A stretch of 64,000 bases of DNA from Zelopaecilomyces penicillatus (taxonomy: Eukaryota; Ascomycota; Sordariomycetes; Hypocreales; Pseudodiploosporaceae), in NCBI GenBank assembly GCA_005765155.1, contig VCCP01000005.1, positions 3,224,001 through 3,288,000 on the forward strand, written 5' to 3'. Positions 13,368 to 24,875 of this stretch are shown piece after piece; within the stretch, counting starts at the first letter, position 1, and each line of letters starts with the position of its first letter. Both the position numbers and the translations under genes were made by a program. Below the pieces are notes generated by a model. That model saw only the letters and a program-made list of their open reading frames with translations. It was not told where the DNA came from and did not search any database.

Positions 13368-16100
13368 GTATACCCCCCTTCCTTTAGGGCCGCCCTCAGC
13401 CCTAATAACTAATAGCAGCTTTATCACTATAACCATATAACTATGAATAGCTAATCAGCCTAGCTATCAATAAAGAAACTATAATTAATTAAAAATAAAA
13501 CTTTTAATAGATTCTATTTCTTCCTTATAAATCTCTATATATAGGCTCTTTATACTTTATAAGAAATCCCCTACCTTATAACTCCCTTAAAAGAAGCCTC
13601 ATCACTGACTGATTTCTTTATATAGTATTATCTCTCTAAGGCTAAGGATTCAAGTAATATATCAGATTTATAGAAGTATTAGAAATATGCTTATTATATA
13701 TAAGCAGCTTCCTAGCTTCTTTCTTATTTATAGTACTAACTTTCCTAGTTTATTTAATAATAAGAGGGCTATTTTACCTTTCTAATCTATTAAGAAGCGA
13801 TAGATTAATCACCTCCTTCTTTATATCTTTCTATAGCTAACCTTATATAATAGCAGCTTTCTACCAGTATAGGCTTCCTTATCTCTTAGGGCTTTGCCTA
13901 GTATTAGATTATTAAGGACCTTTAGGTCTAATATAGATAGTAAGAAGCAAAGGAAAGCCAATAAAGAAGTAATAGCATAGCTATAATACAAGCATTATAA
14001 GACTAAGTATCTAATAGTAATTGCTGCTAAGAAAGCTACTATAAAGGGTTCCTCTATATCAGTATTGATTATACTTAAAATCTCTATTATTAAGTCTTTG
14101 GTTTTATCTAAGGCTTTAACTAAGACTAAAAAACCCCCTCCTAAATCTTCTGCTTTTATAGGATCTAGTAATAATGACTTATCTAATAAGGTAAAGGAGA
14201 TAGACTTTAATAATAATCTATCTCTTTATTTCTCCTAGGATATTTCTTAGTTATTAACTGATAGCTGGTTAATAGCTGCTTCCCTTCTTATATTGCTTTT
14301 AAGCTTAATAGTATTATAAGGATTTAAACTCTTATAAAGACTATATAAGTTAAGTCCTTAAGAATAATACTAATAATAAGAAAGATAAAGAGAAGGATAA
14401 GATAGATAATAAAAGGATTAAGAAATTAATTAATCCTAATTCTCCTTTAAGTATTTCCATTGCTTCTTATTAATAAATCCTTTTTAGGTTCTATCTTATT
14501 ACTTCTTCTCTATTAACTTTTAGCTTTATAATTCTTTTAATAATTCTAAGTTGTTTCCTAATACTAATACTATTATAGCCTCTTTTATAGTATATAATAC
14601 CTCTGCCTTCTTCTCTACTATTCCTAAGTCTTTGGCTTTATCTATTATTAATAGATAACTCTATATAGTATCTAAGCCACTCCCTTCCTCTAATAATAAG
14701 TATCCTATATCTTCTATTACTAAGGTTATAATAGTAGCTATATCTGCCTATATTTCTAAGAACCCTTTGGCTATAAAGAATATAATACCTAGTAAGATAT
14801 CTTCTAAGAAGAAGATAATACCTAGTAAGATACCTTTTAAGCAAAGTCCTACTAAGGCAGATATATCAACTATTACTAATAGCTTATCTATTATTAAATA
14901 TATTAGATAATAATAGTATTTATCTAATAGCTAATAAGCTATTAAGAGTTTAATCCTATATTATAAGCAAATAGTTAATAATATAATTAAATAAGATTTA
15001 TTATTATAATTATTTAGCTATTACTAATACTTATATAGCTATTCTAAGGTCTATTAGTATTATATAGCTATATAGGTTAAATAGGATTTAATAGCTAATC
15101 CTATTCTAGAATCCAAAAAGGCTAAACAGCCCAAACCCTATTAGCAGAATAAATATATATTATATTCTATTATAGCTTAAATTTAAAAGTTATTAATAAC
15201 TACTCTATAGCCATTAAACTCCAGTATTTATACTATATAGATAATAACCATTCCTATTATAAAGTAATAGTAAATTATTATATACTTATATATAATCTTA
15301 TCCAATATAGAATATAGTTAAAGCTTGACTTAATACTACTCCCTTTATTCTTTATAGCTACTTCTTTACTAATACTTCCTAGAAGATATTTCGATATATA
15401 TAAGGCAAGGCTAAATAGGCACTCAGCTATATATACTAAAAGCTAATAACTACCCTCACTTATACCAAGGTATAATAAAATATAAATAAAGATAAAGCTT
15501 TTCTTATAAAGAGTACTTTAAATTTTCAGACTTAATTAGTATTAGATCAAGCTAACTCCCTTTAAATTATTATAAATATCCAGGCTTAATAATATAATAT
15601 TAGTTTTAATATATAATTAGGCTTAATATAATTACTAATAATTATATAGGTATATATTAATAATGCTTTTATACTATTATTAATAATCCTTCCCTCTTAT
15701 ATTATACTTAATAATTAAACTAATATAAAGATTGCTTTAAATAGTCTTTCTAATATAGCTTTAGAATTAAGTTCCTTTAATAAGGATAATAGTAAAAGTA
15801 ATAATAATAGTAATAATAAGGATAATTACTAAGGTAATCATTTAAGGGATTCTAGTATTTAGGAAAATAACTTGCTTGGCTTTTACTAATACTATCAAAG
15901 ACTCCTGCTCCCTAGCAGCTAGATTTTCAATAAGGAAGCTTTATATTTATATATTATTATATAATCTAAGAAATCTCTCTTACTTAGCTAATAATTATCC
16001 TTATTACTATAATTCTCTTATTTTATATAGTATATTTATTACTTATTATTCCACTTATATATTAAGATTTTTTCTATTATATAAAATTATTCTAGTATAA
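13368..16100 (+). other. Unassigned coding-like remnant antisense to the middle Gypsy
   Basis: Between the middle Gypsy integrase and its left LTR lie about 2.7 kb that the usual gag-pol order does not explain. On the plus strand, runs with few stops encode low-complexity Lys/Ser/Pro/Thr-rich peptide (for example around 14030-14230 and 14700-14870). On the minus strand I see nothing recognisable. It could be an extra antisense open reading frame belonging to the Gypsy or a further, unrecognised insertion. I cannot name a protein family. The short frames at 14638-14844 (minus) and 15876-16100 (plus) look like chance openings in A/T-rich DNA. Confidence 0.4.
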
Positions 16101-18543
16101 AAGGGTTATCTTCTAACTCACTTAATTCACCCCTATTATTATATATCTCTAGATTTATAATATTAAATATATTATATATTCTAATTAAATCTAATAGCTA
16201 GAGTTAATAAGCCAAGCCACTGCTTCCTATCTACTTCTTAATTTAATAAAAGCCTATAAATTTCTCTATTAACTTCCTTATAGGATATTTTAGCTTAAGG
16301 TATTTTATAATAATTATCACCTAATCATTAACTTTAAACTACTTTTCTTATCTTTTCTTATTATATCACTTTTTATACTGCTAATATACCCTTTTTAATA
16401 CCTCTATTATTATATTATAGCTTATCTATAACTCTTAAATTCTTTCCCTAGAGCCCTTATATAATCCTCTTAATTAAATTCTATCTTATACTAGTATTAT
16501 TAGCTTATAGCTATATAGTAGATAAGCTAAGGATTCTCCTATAGTGCTATATTATACTATATTATAATAGAACTAGGCTAATAATAGTCTTATAATCTAA
16601 TCAAGCTAATCTTTATTAATAAAGCTTTATAGGTAATATTTGATTATCTGATTTATTTATTCTATCTGCCTATCTATCTATAGATAGAATATAATACTTA
16701 ATCACTGCTTATAAGCTAATAAATAATAGAATATTTTCCAGAATACACTTATAAACACTATACTATAGTCTAATATAATTCCTTATAATATCCTAAAATA
16801 TTTAAATATATAATCTAAGAATAAGATTATTAAGCTATTATTAATAATATACTTTATTATAAGGATAAATAATAAAAAATTTATATATCTATCTATAATA
16901 ATAAGAATACTATTATATATCTTATTCTTTATTTCTGATTTAGACAAATCTATAATAAAGTCTATAAAGATTTCCTATTAAAATCCTTCTAAGATTAATA
17001 GAGCAGCTAGATAGCTATATAATTAATACTATTTGGGTTTATTTAATTAATAGGAGTTATAGATTTATATAAATTTTATTATATCTCTCTTTATACCTTT
17101 TTAATAATAAATCATTATTAATTATCTTAGTATTCTATTAACTCTTTAATAGCCTAATATTAGATTATTATAAAGTATTATTAAAATTTTAATCCTTATT
17201 TTAATTAGAATAAAGACCTTCCTAAAATATAATAATAGCTGATTATTATCTATTAATTAATTACTATATCTATTAAAAGAATTATTTATCTTAGATTGCT
17301 CTTAGATATAAAATAAATCACTATTCTATGCTTTTAATAGTATAATTATAAGGGTATTAATATCCTCTAGTAATATTATAGTAATACTCCTTTAAACCAC
17401 TTGCTTATTTATAATTAAAATTCTCTGGATTATATATTAAAGGCAGGCTACTTACTTAATTATAATCAAAACCCTCCTAATAAGAGAGATAAACACAGAT
17501 CATAATCCTATACCCTTATAACTAGCCTTTAGAAGTCTATTTATAACTAAAGTCTTTACTAATTATATAATTATAACTTCTAAGGTTTCTTTAATATTAT
17601 AAAAATATTTAAAGAAGAAAAGTAAATAGCCTTTCCTTGATTCTTAGATGCCTTCTATATCTATATAATCTGGCCTTCTAGATAATATATCCACTAGATT
17701 TAACCTACCTGATCTATACTCAATTCTAAAATTGAATAGTGCTAGCTGATTAAGCATACCTGCTTACCAGCTTAAAAGCTTCTATTTTACTATTAGATAG
17801 CTATAATTCAGATAATCCATTATAATTATAATCTTATATTCTAAGTAGGCCAAGTAACAATACTATACCCAAAAAGCTTTTATAATTACTAATATCTTAA
17901 TATCTAATATATAATAATATAGTTCTACCCTATTAAGTTTCCTTAATATATAAGCTATTAGATACTATTTCCTATTAATATATTATACTAATATAGCGCC
18001 TATAGCAAAATCTAATATATTTATTTTAATATAAATAGAAGCAGTTAGATTAAAGTAGACTAGTATTAGCTACTCTAAGAATTTTTGCTTTAGTTCCTTA
18101 AAAGCAGCTTACTTATAGCTTCCTATATATATAAGGCTCTTCTTCTTACTCTTTATTAAGTCTATAAGGGGTATAGTAATCTTATTATAGTTCTTAATAA
18201 ACTATTAATAAAATCCTATAAAACCAAGGAACTATTAAATATCTTTAATATTAATAGATAGCAGTTAACTAGCTATTATCTATATCTATTCTTCCTTTAT
18301 ATATATTCCTTTAGGGTTAATAATAAACCCTAGGTATACTATTATATTAATATTAAAATCATATTTCTATAAGTTTATATATAAGCTATTTTATTCTAAT
18401 CTTTAAAGTATCTAATATATATTATCTATATAAGTATCTAGGTTACTACTATATATTAGGATATTATCTAGATATATAATATAGATATAATCTATAAGGC
18501 CTTATAATATATTATTAATATATTCCTAGAATATAATAGGGGT
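16101..18543 (-). pseudogene. Middle Gypsy pol remnant, 3' part (RT palm, RNase H, integrase)
   Basis: Read on the minus strand from 18543 downward, the sequence continues the RT gene that stops at 24876 across the Copia insertion. It gives TPIIF-EYINNIL, then GLIDYIYIIYLDNILIYSS, a RIP-altered version of the Gypsy RT palm. Around 16830-16980 an integrase core reads FIDFII, then ILIIIDRY, and at 16635-16700 IDRQIE-INQIIKYYL. Many stops make it non-functional. The lower boundary is approximate. Confidence 0.75.
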
Positions 18544-19018
18544 TGTTAAAATAGGCGGGTTTTATATAACAGCCTGACCTGTTATAAGATTAGTAGCTAG
18601 ACCTACTATAGCTTAGCAGCTAAACCTGCTATAGCCCTAGCAGCCAGACCTGCTATAAGGTAGCAGCCTGACCTGCTATAAGACCTAAAAAGCCCGTGCA
18701 GCCTGACCTGCTATATCAGGCTAGACTAGTAAAATAAGGGCTTATCCCTTATACCCCTCTCTTTCTTATTATTTGGAATGCTTAGAAATCTAAAGAAATA
18801 TTATTTGGAATTCTTAAATAATTCCAAATAATCCTAGTATTATTTAGATATATAAGATAGCTGGATTCCTAGCTGAATCCTGCTTTCTTTCTCTATCGGC
18901 AATTCAATTACTTCTTTCTTCTTTTCTACAGACTTTACTCTAGATAACTATTCGCTGCCTTTCTTCCACTGCTATCGCTACTAGCTTTAGTTATAACTTT
19001 ATACTGCAAATTACAATA
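18544..19018 (+). repeat. Copia 5' LTR
   Basis: 475 bases starting TGTTAAAATAGG. It differs from the 3' LTR at four sites (one C/T in a CTGYTATATC context, then AATYAC, CTCTRG and ATTRCA). In three of the four the 5' copy carries the TpA form of a CpA/TpG pair. It holds several imperfect repeats of the type CAGCC-GACCTGCTATA (about 18573-18720). If TG...CA ends are preferred the LTR would be 472 bases, but only the 475-base choice gives a 5-base target duplication and puts the primer site immediately downstream. Confidence 0.93.
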
Positions 19019-19031
19019 GGTTATGAGCCCG
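19019..19031 (+). promoter_or_regulatory. Primer binding site (initiator tRNA-Met anticodon arm)
   Basis: GGTTATGAGCCCG is complementary to the anticodon stem-loop of eukaryotic initiator tRNA-Met (CGGGCTCATAACC). Copia-type elements are known to prime from an internal half of this tRNA. It starts one base after the LTR end. Confidence 0.8.
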
Positions 19032-19611
19032 GAAGAATAGTTATTCCAGACTGTAAAAAGAAGACTCTTTTTCCTGCTGTATTCAACCTCTTTACACATC
19101 AGATTTTTCGCCCCTCCTCTGACCAGTCGGACCCACATTTCCCACCAATCAGAAGTCACGAAAAACACTGCACACACAAGAGTTAAACATCGGACCTACA
19201 GCTTACGGCACGACCCACTTTCGGATTTATGGATTACTAATTCGGACTTACGGAATTACGGGTCACGGCTTTATTGACTACACCAAATACAATTAAACAC
19301 TCGAATTGCTAGTCAACTTTGCAAAAGGCCCATATAAGACTATAGAAGTCGGCTGACTAAGCAAAGACGCTGTGCCAGCTACACTATAACCCGACTATAG
19401 CTAGCACGTGACAGGCAACCCTTATGCCTGGCACCCCTCTAGCTAATTGGCTAGTTCCAGGGCTCTTACTAAGACCCAGCCATATATAGCACTGCTATAA
19501 CCAGCACTTTCAGCTATTATAACACTGTTATACAGCTATAAGCTTATTTTTAGAAGCTTATTTTTCTTTTATACCACTATAACCACCAGCTATAGCAATC
19601 TAACCCTGAAA

Positions 19612-22600
19612 ATGTCAGGTCAGGACCTTCTAATGGAAGAGAATTCATTAGAATTACAAGCTCTTCGGTCTCAGATACAGGAGCTTACATAGCAACTACA
19701 ACAGCTACAGGCCCAATTTACAGTGGCCACAGCTACTGAGACTACTGAAGAACCGCCACAACCTCAACCTAAGCCACCTCAATCGCTATTACAGCCAGCA
19801 CAGCCTATGAATATACTGGGGGACCTAGCTTTAAAAGAGCTATCCAAGAAAATACAGGCCTTTCCAGAAGCTTATAGGTTAAGGGGCCCTAACAACTATA
19901 ACCAATGGCTTTAGGCCCTGTCAATCCAGTTATGGGCACTTGGATTACCTACTTTTCTTTTAAACCCCACTATAAGCCTTAGCCTTAGCAATCACCATCA
20001 GGCTATTTTGCTTCTATTACTTCATGACAGCTGCTCACAGCACCCACAAGCCTCTATAAGTTAGGTTATAACACTGCTGGAAGCTTATCAAATACTGAAT
20101 AAGCAATACTACCACAGTGCTACCCTGCAGTGCGGAACCCTCTACAATGCCTTTCATAAGCTTAGCTTCAACAGCTATAAAGGCTCTATAGAGGCATTTA
20201 ATAGCGAATTCAATACTCGACTTGCTAAGCTACAATTAGCTTTAGTTACTATACAGCCCATAGATCAGATAAATTAGTATCTGAAGGCTATAAAAGAAGC
20301 TTTCCCACAGTGGGCTGAACACCAAAGGAATAATATCAGGATTCATACAGCGCTCAGCACTTCACTAGATACCCTGAATTTACAGTTCCTTATAGCGGAC
20401 TTGCTAGAAGAGCTATAAGACAAAAGCTCTTCAGTTGTAAAAGCTAGCTCTTATAGGGCTAGAGAAGCTGAGGAACCTTCTAAAAAGACCTATAAGGACT
20501 TTAAAAAGAAGGAAAAACCGTCTAAATCCACTGAAAAACAGCCTTATAAGCCCTTTCAGAAGGATAAAAAGACAAAGAAGCCTGCTACTAGCAGCAAGGA
20601 ACCTGATAAAGCTTCCTTCATGATAGGCACTTATAACCTATCTACAGATGACTGGAACACTGCAGCCAGCACCTAAAGCTCTGATTCTAAATCTGATACA
20701 GAAGGTTCAGAAGCTATAGAGCCTAAAGAATCAGCTTATAGCACTCATCATAACGCCAATCTAAAGAACGCCCTGCTATATGACACTGGCTCGACATACC
20801 ATATCATTAATAACAGAACCCTCTTTACTAGTTATAGCGCCTATAGTAAGAAACCAAGGCCTATAACAACTGGTGGCGGTCCAATCTATCCAAAAGGATC
20901 TGGAACAGCTGTATTTACAGTGCTTATAGGGCTTGAACCCAGGACTTATAGCACTCTAGAGCTAAAAAATGCATTATATATCCCTGATATAGATATAAAT
21001 ATAGTGAGTGGGGTAAAGTATTATGCTTCTGGCGGTACACTTCTGCGAGAGAAGCTATTTATAGTGGATTGAACCTGCTGTGGACTGCTAAACTTCACTA
21101 AACACGGCTTCTTCCTTCAGCAAAAAGGGAAGCCCACACCTGAATTTACAGGGCCTTCCAACCACTATTATAGCTATCCAATAGCGGTTGAAATCACCTC
21201 CAAACCCCCCCCTGGCATGTATGAGGACCTCACTGAGCCCTCTGAACCAGCTAAACAGCTGCTGGAACCAACAAAAAGCCCTGAAATTTCAGGCCTATAC
21301 ACACCAGAAAGCCCTGATCCAGACTCAGGCCTGCCACAAGACCCACTAGAAGATGCTATATCCCTTCTAGAACCCTCTGAAAACACTGTTACAGAGGGAG
21401 ATACAGGTCTTTCAGCTAAAACTAGCTACCAAAAGCTGCTATAGCTAGCAGGAATTTGGCACATCCGTCTTGGCTACATTGGCCTACAGCTGCTAAAGAA
21501 GACCGCTAAAATTTCAGCGGGCTTACCTGATTTTACTGCTATAAAAGAAGCAGATTTCTTCTGTTTAGTATGTATACAGGCTAAATCAGTACGCAGACCC
21601 TCTAAAAACCCGATTCCAGACCCGCTAGAAGTGCTAGAGGTTATAGAGGGAGACACATTTCAGATAAAACCAATCCCTTATAATAAGCTCTCTATAGGGC
21701 TTATTTTAGTAGAAAGAAAATCCCGTTATCGAACGGTTCTTTTACTACCTAATAAGGAAGGTTATACTGTCTTCTCTGCTATAAAGGGACTATTTAGAGG
21801 ACTAAAAGCCCACTATAAAAAATACCCTCTACGGCTGTATTTCGACGGTGGAAAAGAGGTCTCAGCACTGCTAAAAGACTGGCTAGCAGGCAAAGGCATC
21901 GGTTTTAGCATATCTAGCCCCTATATTCATGAGCAAAATAGCCTGCCAGAACGCTCTATAAGGGTTATTTTAGACCGACTACGGGCTACTATGATCTGGG
22001 CCCAGCTGCCACTTTTTCTCTGGACCGCTATTTTACCTGCTATAGTTAACCTTATTAACTGTATAGCGGTTACAAACAGGGACCTCAGCCCGCTACAGCT
22101 CTTCTTATAAGAGCTAAAACCAGCTCTAGCAGCTAACAAACCAAATTTAACAGCCTATAGAGCTATTGGAGTATACTGTAAGGTTGTTATCCCTGCTGAG
22201 AAGCGCCAACAAGGCGCTAAACTAAGCCCTAAAACAGAACCAGCCAGGCTGCTGGCTATACTAGGCAAAAATGTCTATTCGGTCTATATACCCTCCTGCC
22301 GGCAGGTAACTAAGACCTCTTTCCTTTGTATTATAGAAGGAATAGGCCCTATAAGCCAGGGCCTAAAGGGCAATTTTCATAATCTTCAGAGCTCTTCTAG
22401 CTTAAAGGGAGAATTAGAAGAGCTTTACACCCCGCCAAAATCAACAGATCAACCTACCCTAAAGGATCTGACCGATTTACAAGCCCTTCATCAAGCCAGA
22501 AGACCTATCCAACTGCCAGAGCCTGTACTACAGACGCCACAACAGCTGCCACAACCGCTACAACAGCTGCCACAGCCTGTATCACAGCCTGTAACACAAT

Positions 22601-24372
22601 TACCACAGCCTACTGAACAGCCTGAACAGCTGTCAGAAGACTCAAAACCTATGCAGCTAGATCTTGCCTACCCTATAGATATCTGCTATAAGCTAAAGGC
22701 AAAATTCACTGCTAAGGCTTCTTCAGAACCTGCTGGCTGGAAACAAGCCTTAGAAGACCCTGCTAAGGAACAGTGGATTAGCGCTATTTATAGCGAATTC
22801 CATCAAATTCTACAAGCTAAAGTCATGCATTTTATCCCTTTTTCAGAGGTTCCAAAAGACTGAAAAATCCTGAAAAATAGGCTTGTTTTTAAGCTTAAGA
22901 AGGATTCACAAAATCAGCCCTTAAAATATAAGGCTAGGCTTGTTATAAAGGGTTTTATGCAAATTGAAGGAAAAGACTACTTTGAAACCTTCGTAGCTAC
23001 TAGTATTCCCCCCACCTGGCGGATTTTACTAGCTTTAGCAGCCTTTTATAACTGGGAAATCGAGCAAATTGATTTTATAGGGGCTTTTTTAAACAGCCAG
23101 TTATCTGAGGATATTTTTATGGAATTTCCAGAAGGCCTGTCTTCCTTTATAGAGACCCAGACCCCTGGAAACCAGCCTTTAGCAGCTTTATTAGTCAAGC
23201 TTGGCTATAACCCTGCTATAAAACAGGTTATCCTGCTAAAAAAGGCCCTATATGGGCTAAAGCAAGGTCCCCGTGAATGGCAACAGCAGCTAATTAAGCT
23301 GCTAGCTACTCTAGGGTTCTAACCCTTAATCTCTGACCCGGCTGTCTTTATCAATACTCAGACTAACACCTTTATTATTACCTACGTTGATGACTGCCTT
23401 ATTATAGGGCCGGACCTACCCTATATTAATAAGCTAAAACGCCTGTTAAATAAGGTCTTTGCTATAGAAGATAGAGGCCCTGTAGCCTTCTTCTTAGGGG
23501 TTCAAATCAGCCGTAACCGGGCTAAAAAGGAGCTATGGCTGCACCAGTCTCAGTATATTGATGAGGCTCTTCAGCGCTTTCAGCTGCAAGATGCAACCCC
23601 TACAGCTATACCCCTACAACCCGGAGCATTAAAAGAACCCCTAAAAAAGGTTCTTACCTCTGCTGAACAACAGACTTATCAGCAGATTATAGGGACTTTA
23701 ATGTACCTTATGCTTCTTTCCAGACCTGATATAGCTTTTCCAATATAGTGGCTTTCTCGATATATGCAACAGGCCTATATCAACCATTATAATGCAGCTA
23801 GGAACCTTCTAAAATACCTGAAAGGCTCTAAAGAACTAGCTATCCTTTATAAGGCTTCAGACCTTATACAGGCTAAACAACTAGCTCTTCAGCTGCTAGG
23901 CTATTCAGATAGTGATTTTGCAGGCTGTAAAGCTACTAGCAAATCCACCTATGGGTATCTCTTTAAGCTAGCAAGCGGGCCTATCTGCTGGAAGGCAAAG
24001 AGACAGACTACTATAGCCCTCTCAACTACAGAAGCTGAATCAGATGCTTTAGTAGAGGCTATAAAAGAGCTAAAATGGCTCTCTGGGCTCTTTATAGAGC
24101 TAAAAATCCCTCTTCAGCAGCCTATAGACCTGTATTGTGATAATACAGCCTCTATAAGTAATGCTAAGAACCCTAATCAGCATGCCCGAACTAAGCACAC
24201 CCTGCTAAAATTCCACTATATTAGGCAAGAGACAGCTAGTGGGCTATTTAAGATAAATTATCTTACAATTAAGGCTATGCCTGCTGATAGGCTAACTAAG
24301 GCTTTAACAGGCCCTGTTTTTCAGGGCTTTCTAAGCCTATTAAACCTGCAAAAACCCCCTATTAAAAGCTAG
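19612..24372 (+). pseudogene. Copia gag-pol polyprotein, frame intact but with 12 stop codons
   Basis: A single reading frame of 1587 codons with no frameshift. In order it shows Gag (with NYNQWL), a Lys-rich stretch with no visible CCHC knuckle, a retropepsin site LLYDTGSTYHI (about 20775), a pre-integrase zinc region (21460-21600), the integrase core with YFDGGKE and SSPYIHEQ (about 21840-21960), a Gln/Pro-rich linker (22500-22640), reverse transcriptase with ALYGLKQGPREW and YVDDCLIIG (22670-23560), and RNase H (23800-24330). Stops start at 19690, 19912, 20062, 20275, 20416, 20674, 21070, 21442, 22108, 22861, 23320 and 23746. Ten are TAG or TAA and two are TGA, all reachable by CAR-to-TAR or TGG-to-TRG/TGA changes. 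In the zinc region a Tyr codon (TAC) stands where the family has His (CAC), the same kind of change. Confidence 0.93.
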
Positions 24373-24392
24373 CTATATATATATAGCTTGCT

Positions 24393-24400
24393 AGAGGGAG
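24393..24400 (+). promoter_or_regulatory. Copia polypurine tract
   Basis: AGAGGGAG lies immediately before the 3' LTR, where plus-strand DNA synthesis is primed in LTR elements. Confidence 0.75.
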
Positions 24401-24875
24401 TGTTAAAATAGGCGGGTTTTATATAACAGCCTGACCTGTTATAAGATTAGTAGCTAGACCTACTATAGCTTAGCAGCTAAACCTGCTATAGCCCTAGCAG
24501 CCAGACCTGCTATAAGGTAGCAGCCTGACCTGCTATAAGACCTAAAAAGCCCGTGCAGCCTGACCTGTTATATCAGGCTAGACTAGTAAAATAAGGGCTT
24601 ATCCCTTATACCCCTCTCTTTCTTATTATTTGGAATGCTTAGAAATCTAAAGAAATATTATTTGGAATTCTTAAATAATTCCAAATAATCCTAGTATTAT
24701 TTAGATATATAAGATAGCTGGATTCCTAGCTGAATCCTGCTTTCTTTCTCTATCGGCAATTCAATCACTTCTTTCTTCTTTTCTACAGACTTTACTCTGG
24801 ATAACTATTCGCTGCCTTTCTTCCACTGCTATCGCTACTAGCTTTAGTTATAACTTTATACTGCAAATTGCAATA
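24401..24875 (+). repeat. Copia 3' LTR
   Basis: 475 bases, about 99% identical to the 5' LTR and followed by the GGGGT target duplication. Confidence 0.93.

Larger units (their letters stand above)
18544..24875 (+). mobile_element. Ty1/Copia LTR retrotransposon, young, nested in Gypsy RT
   Basis: 6332 bases with 475-base LTRs that differ at four positions, all transitions. The target duplication is GGGGT (18539-18543 and 24876-24880). A primer binding site directly follows the 5' LTR, a purine tract directly precedes the 3' LTR, and one continuous gag-pol frame runs 19612-24372. The order protease, integrase, RT, RNase H defines Copia. Base composition is clearly richer in G+C and CpA than the flanking Gypsy DNA, so it arrived after the host element had been mutated. 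Confidence 0.95.

Noticed and set aside
14638..16100. Small open frames in the A/T-only block as genes
   Set aside because: Composition is Tyr/Leu/Ile-rich as expected from random A/T sequence, and they lie in RIP-mutated DNA with no motif.
18935..19177. 80-codon minus-strand open frame over the Copia LTR and leader
   Set aside because: It overlaps the LTR end and primer binding site, has no family resemblance and lies opposite to element transcription.
19612..24372. Recoded UAG/UAA codons or programmed readthrough in the Copia and MULE frames
   Set aside because: The same codons end all host genes here, stops fall at many positions including conserved domains, and each is explained by CpA-to-TpA or TpG-to-TpA change. 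Mutation is the simpler account.
23764..24372. A free-standing RNase H-like host gene
   Set aside because: The open stretch is the last uninterrupted part of the Copia pol frame and ends at the element's own stop just before the polypurine tract.
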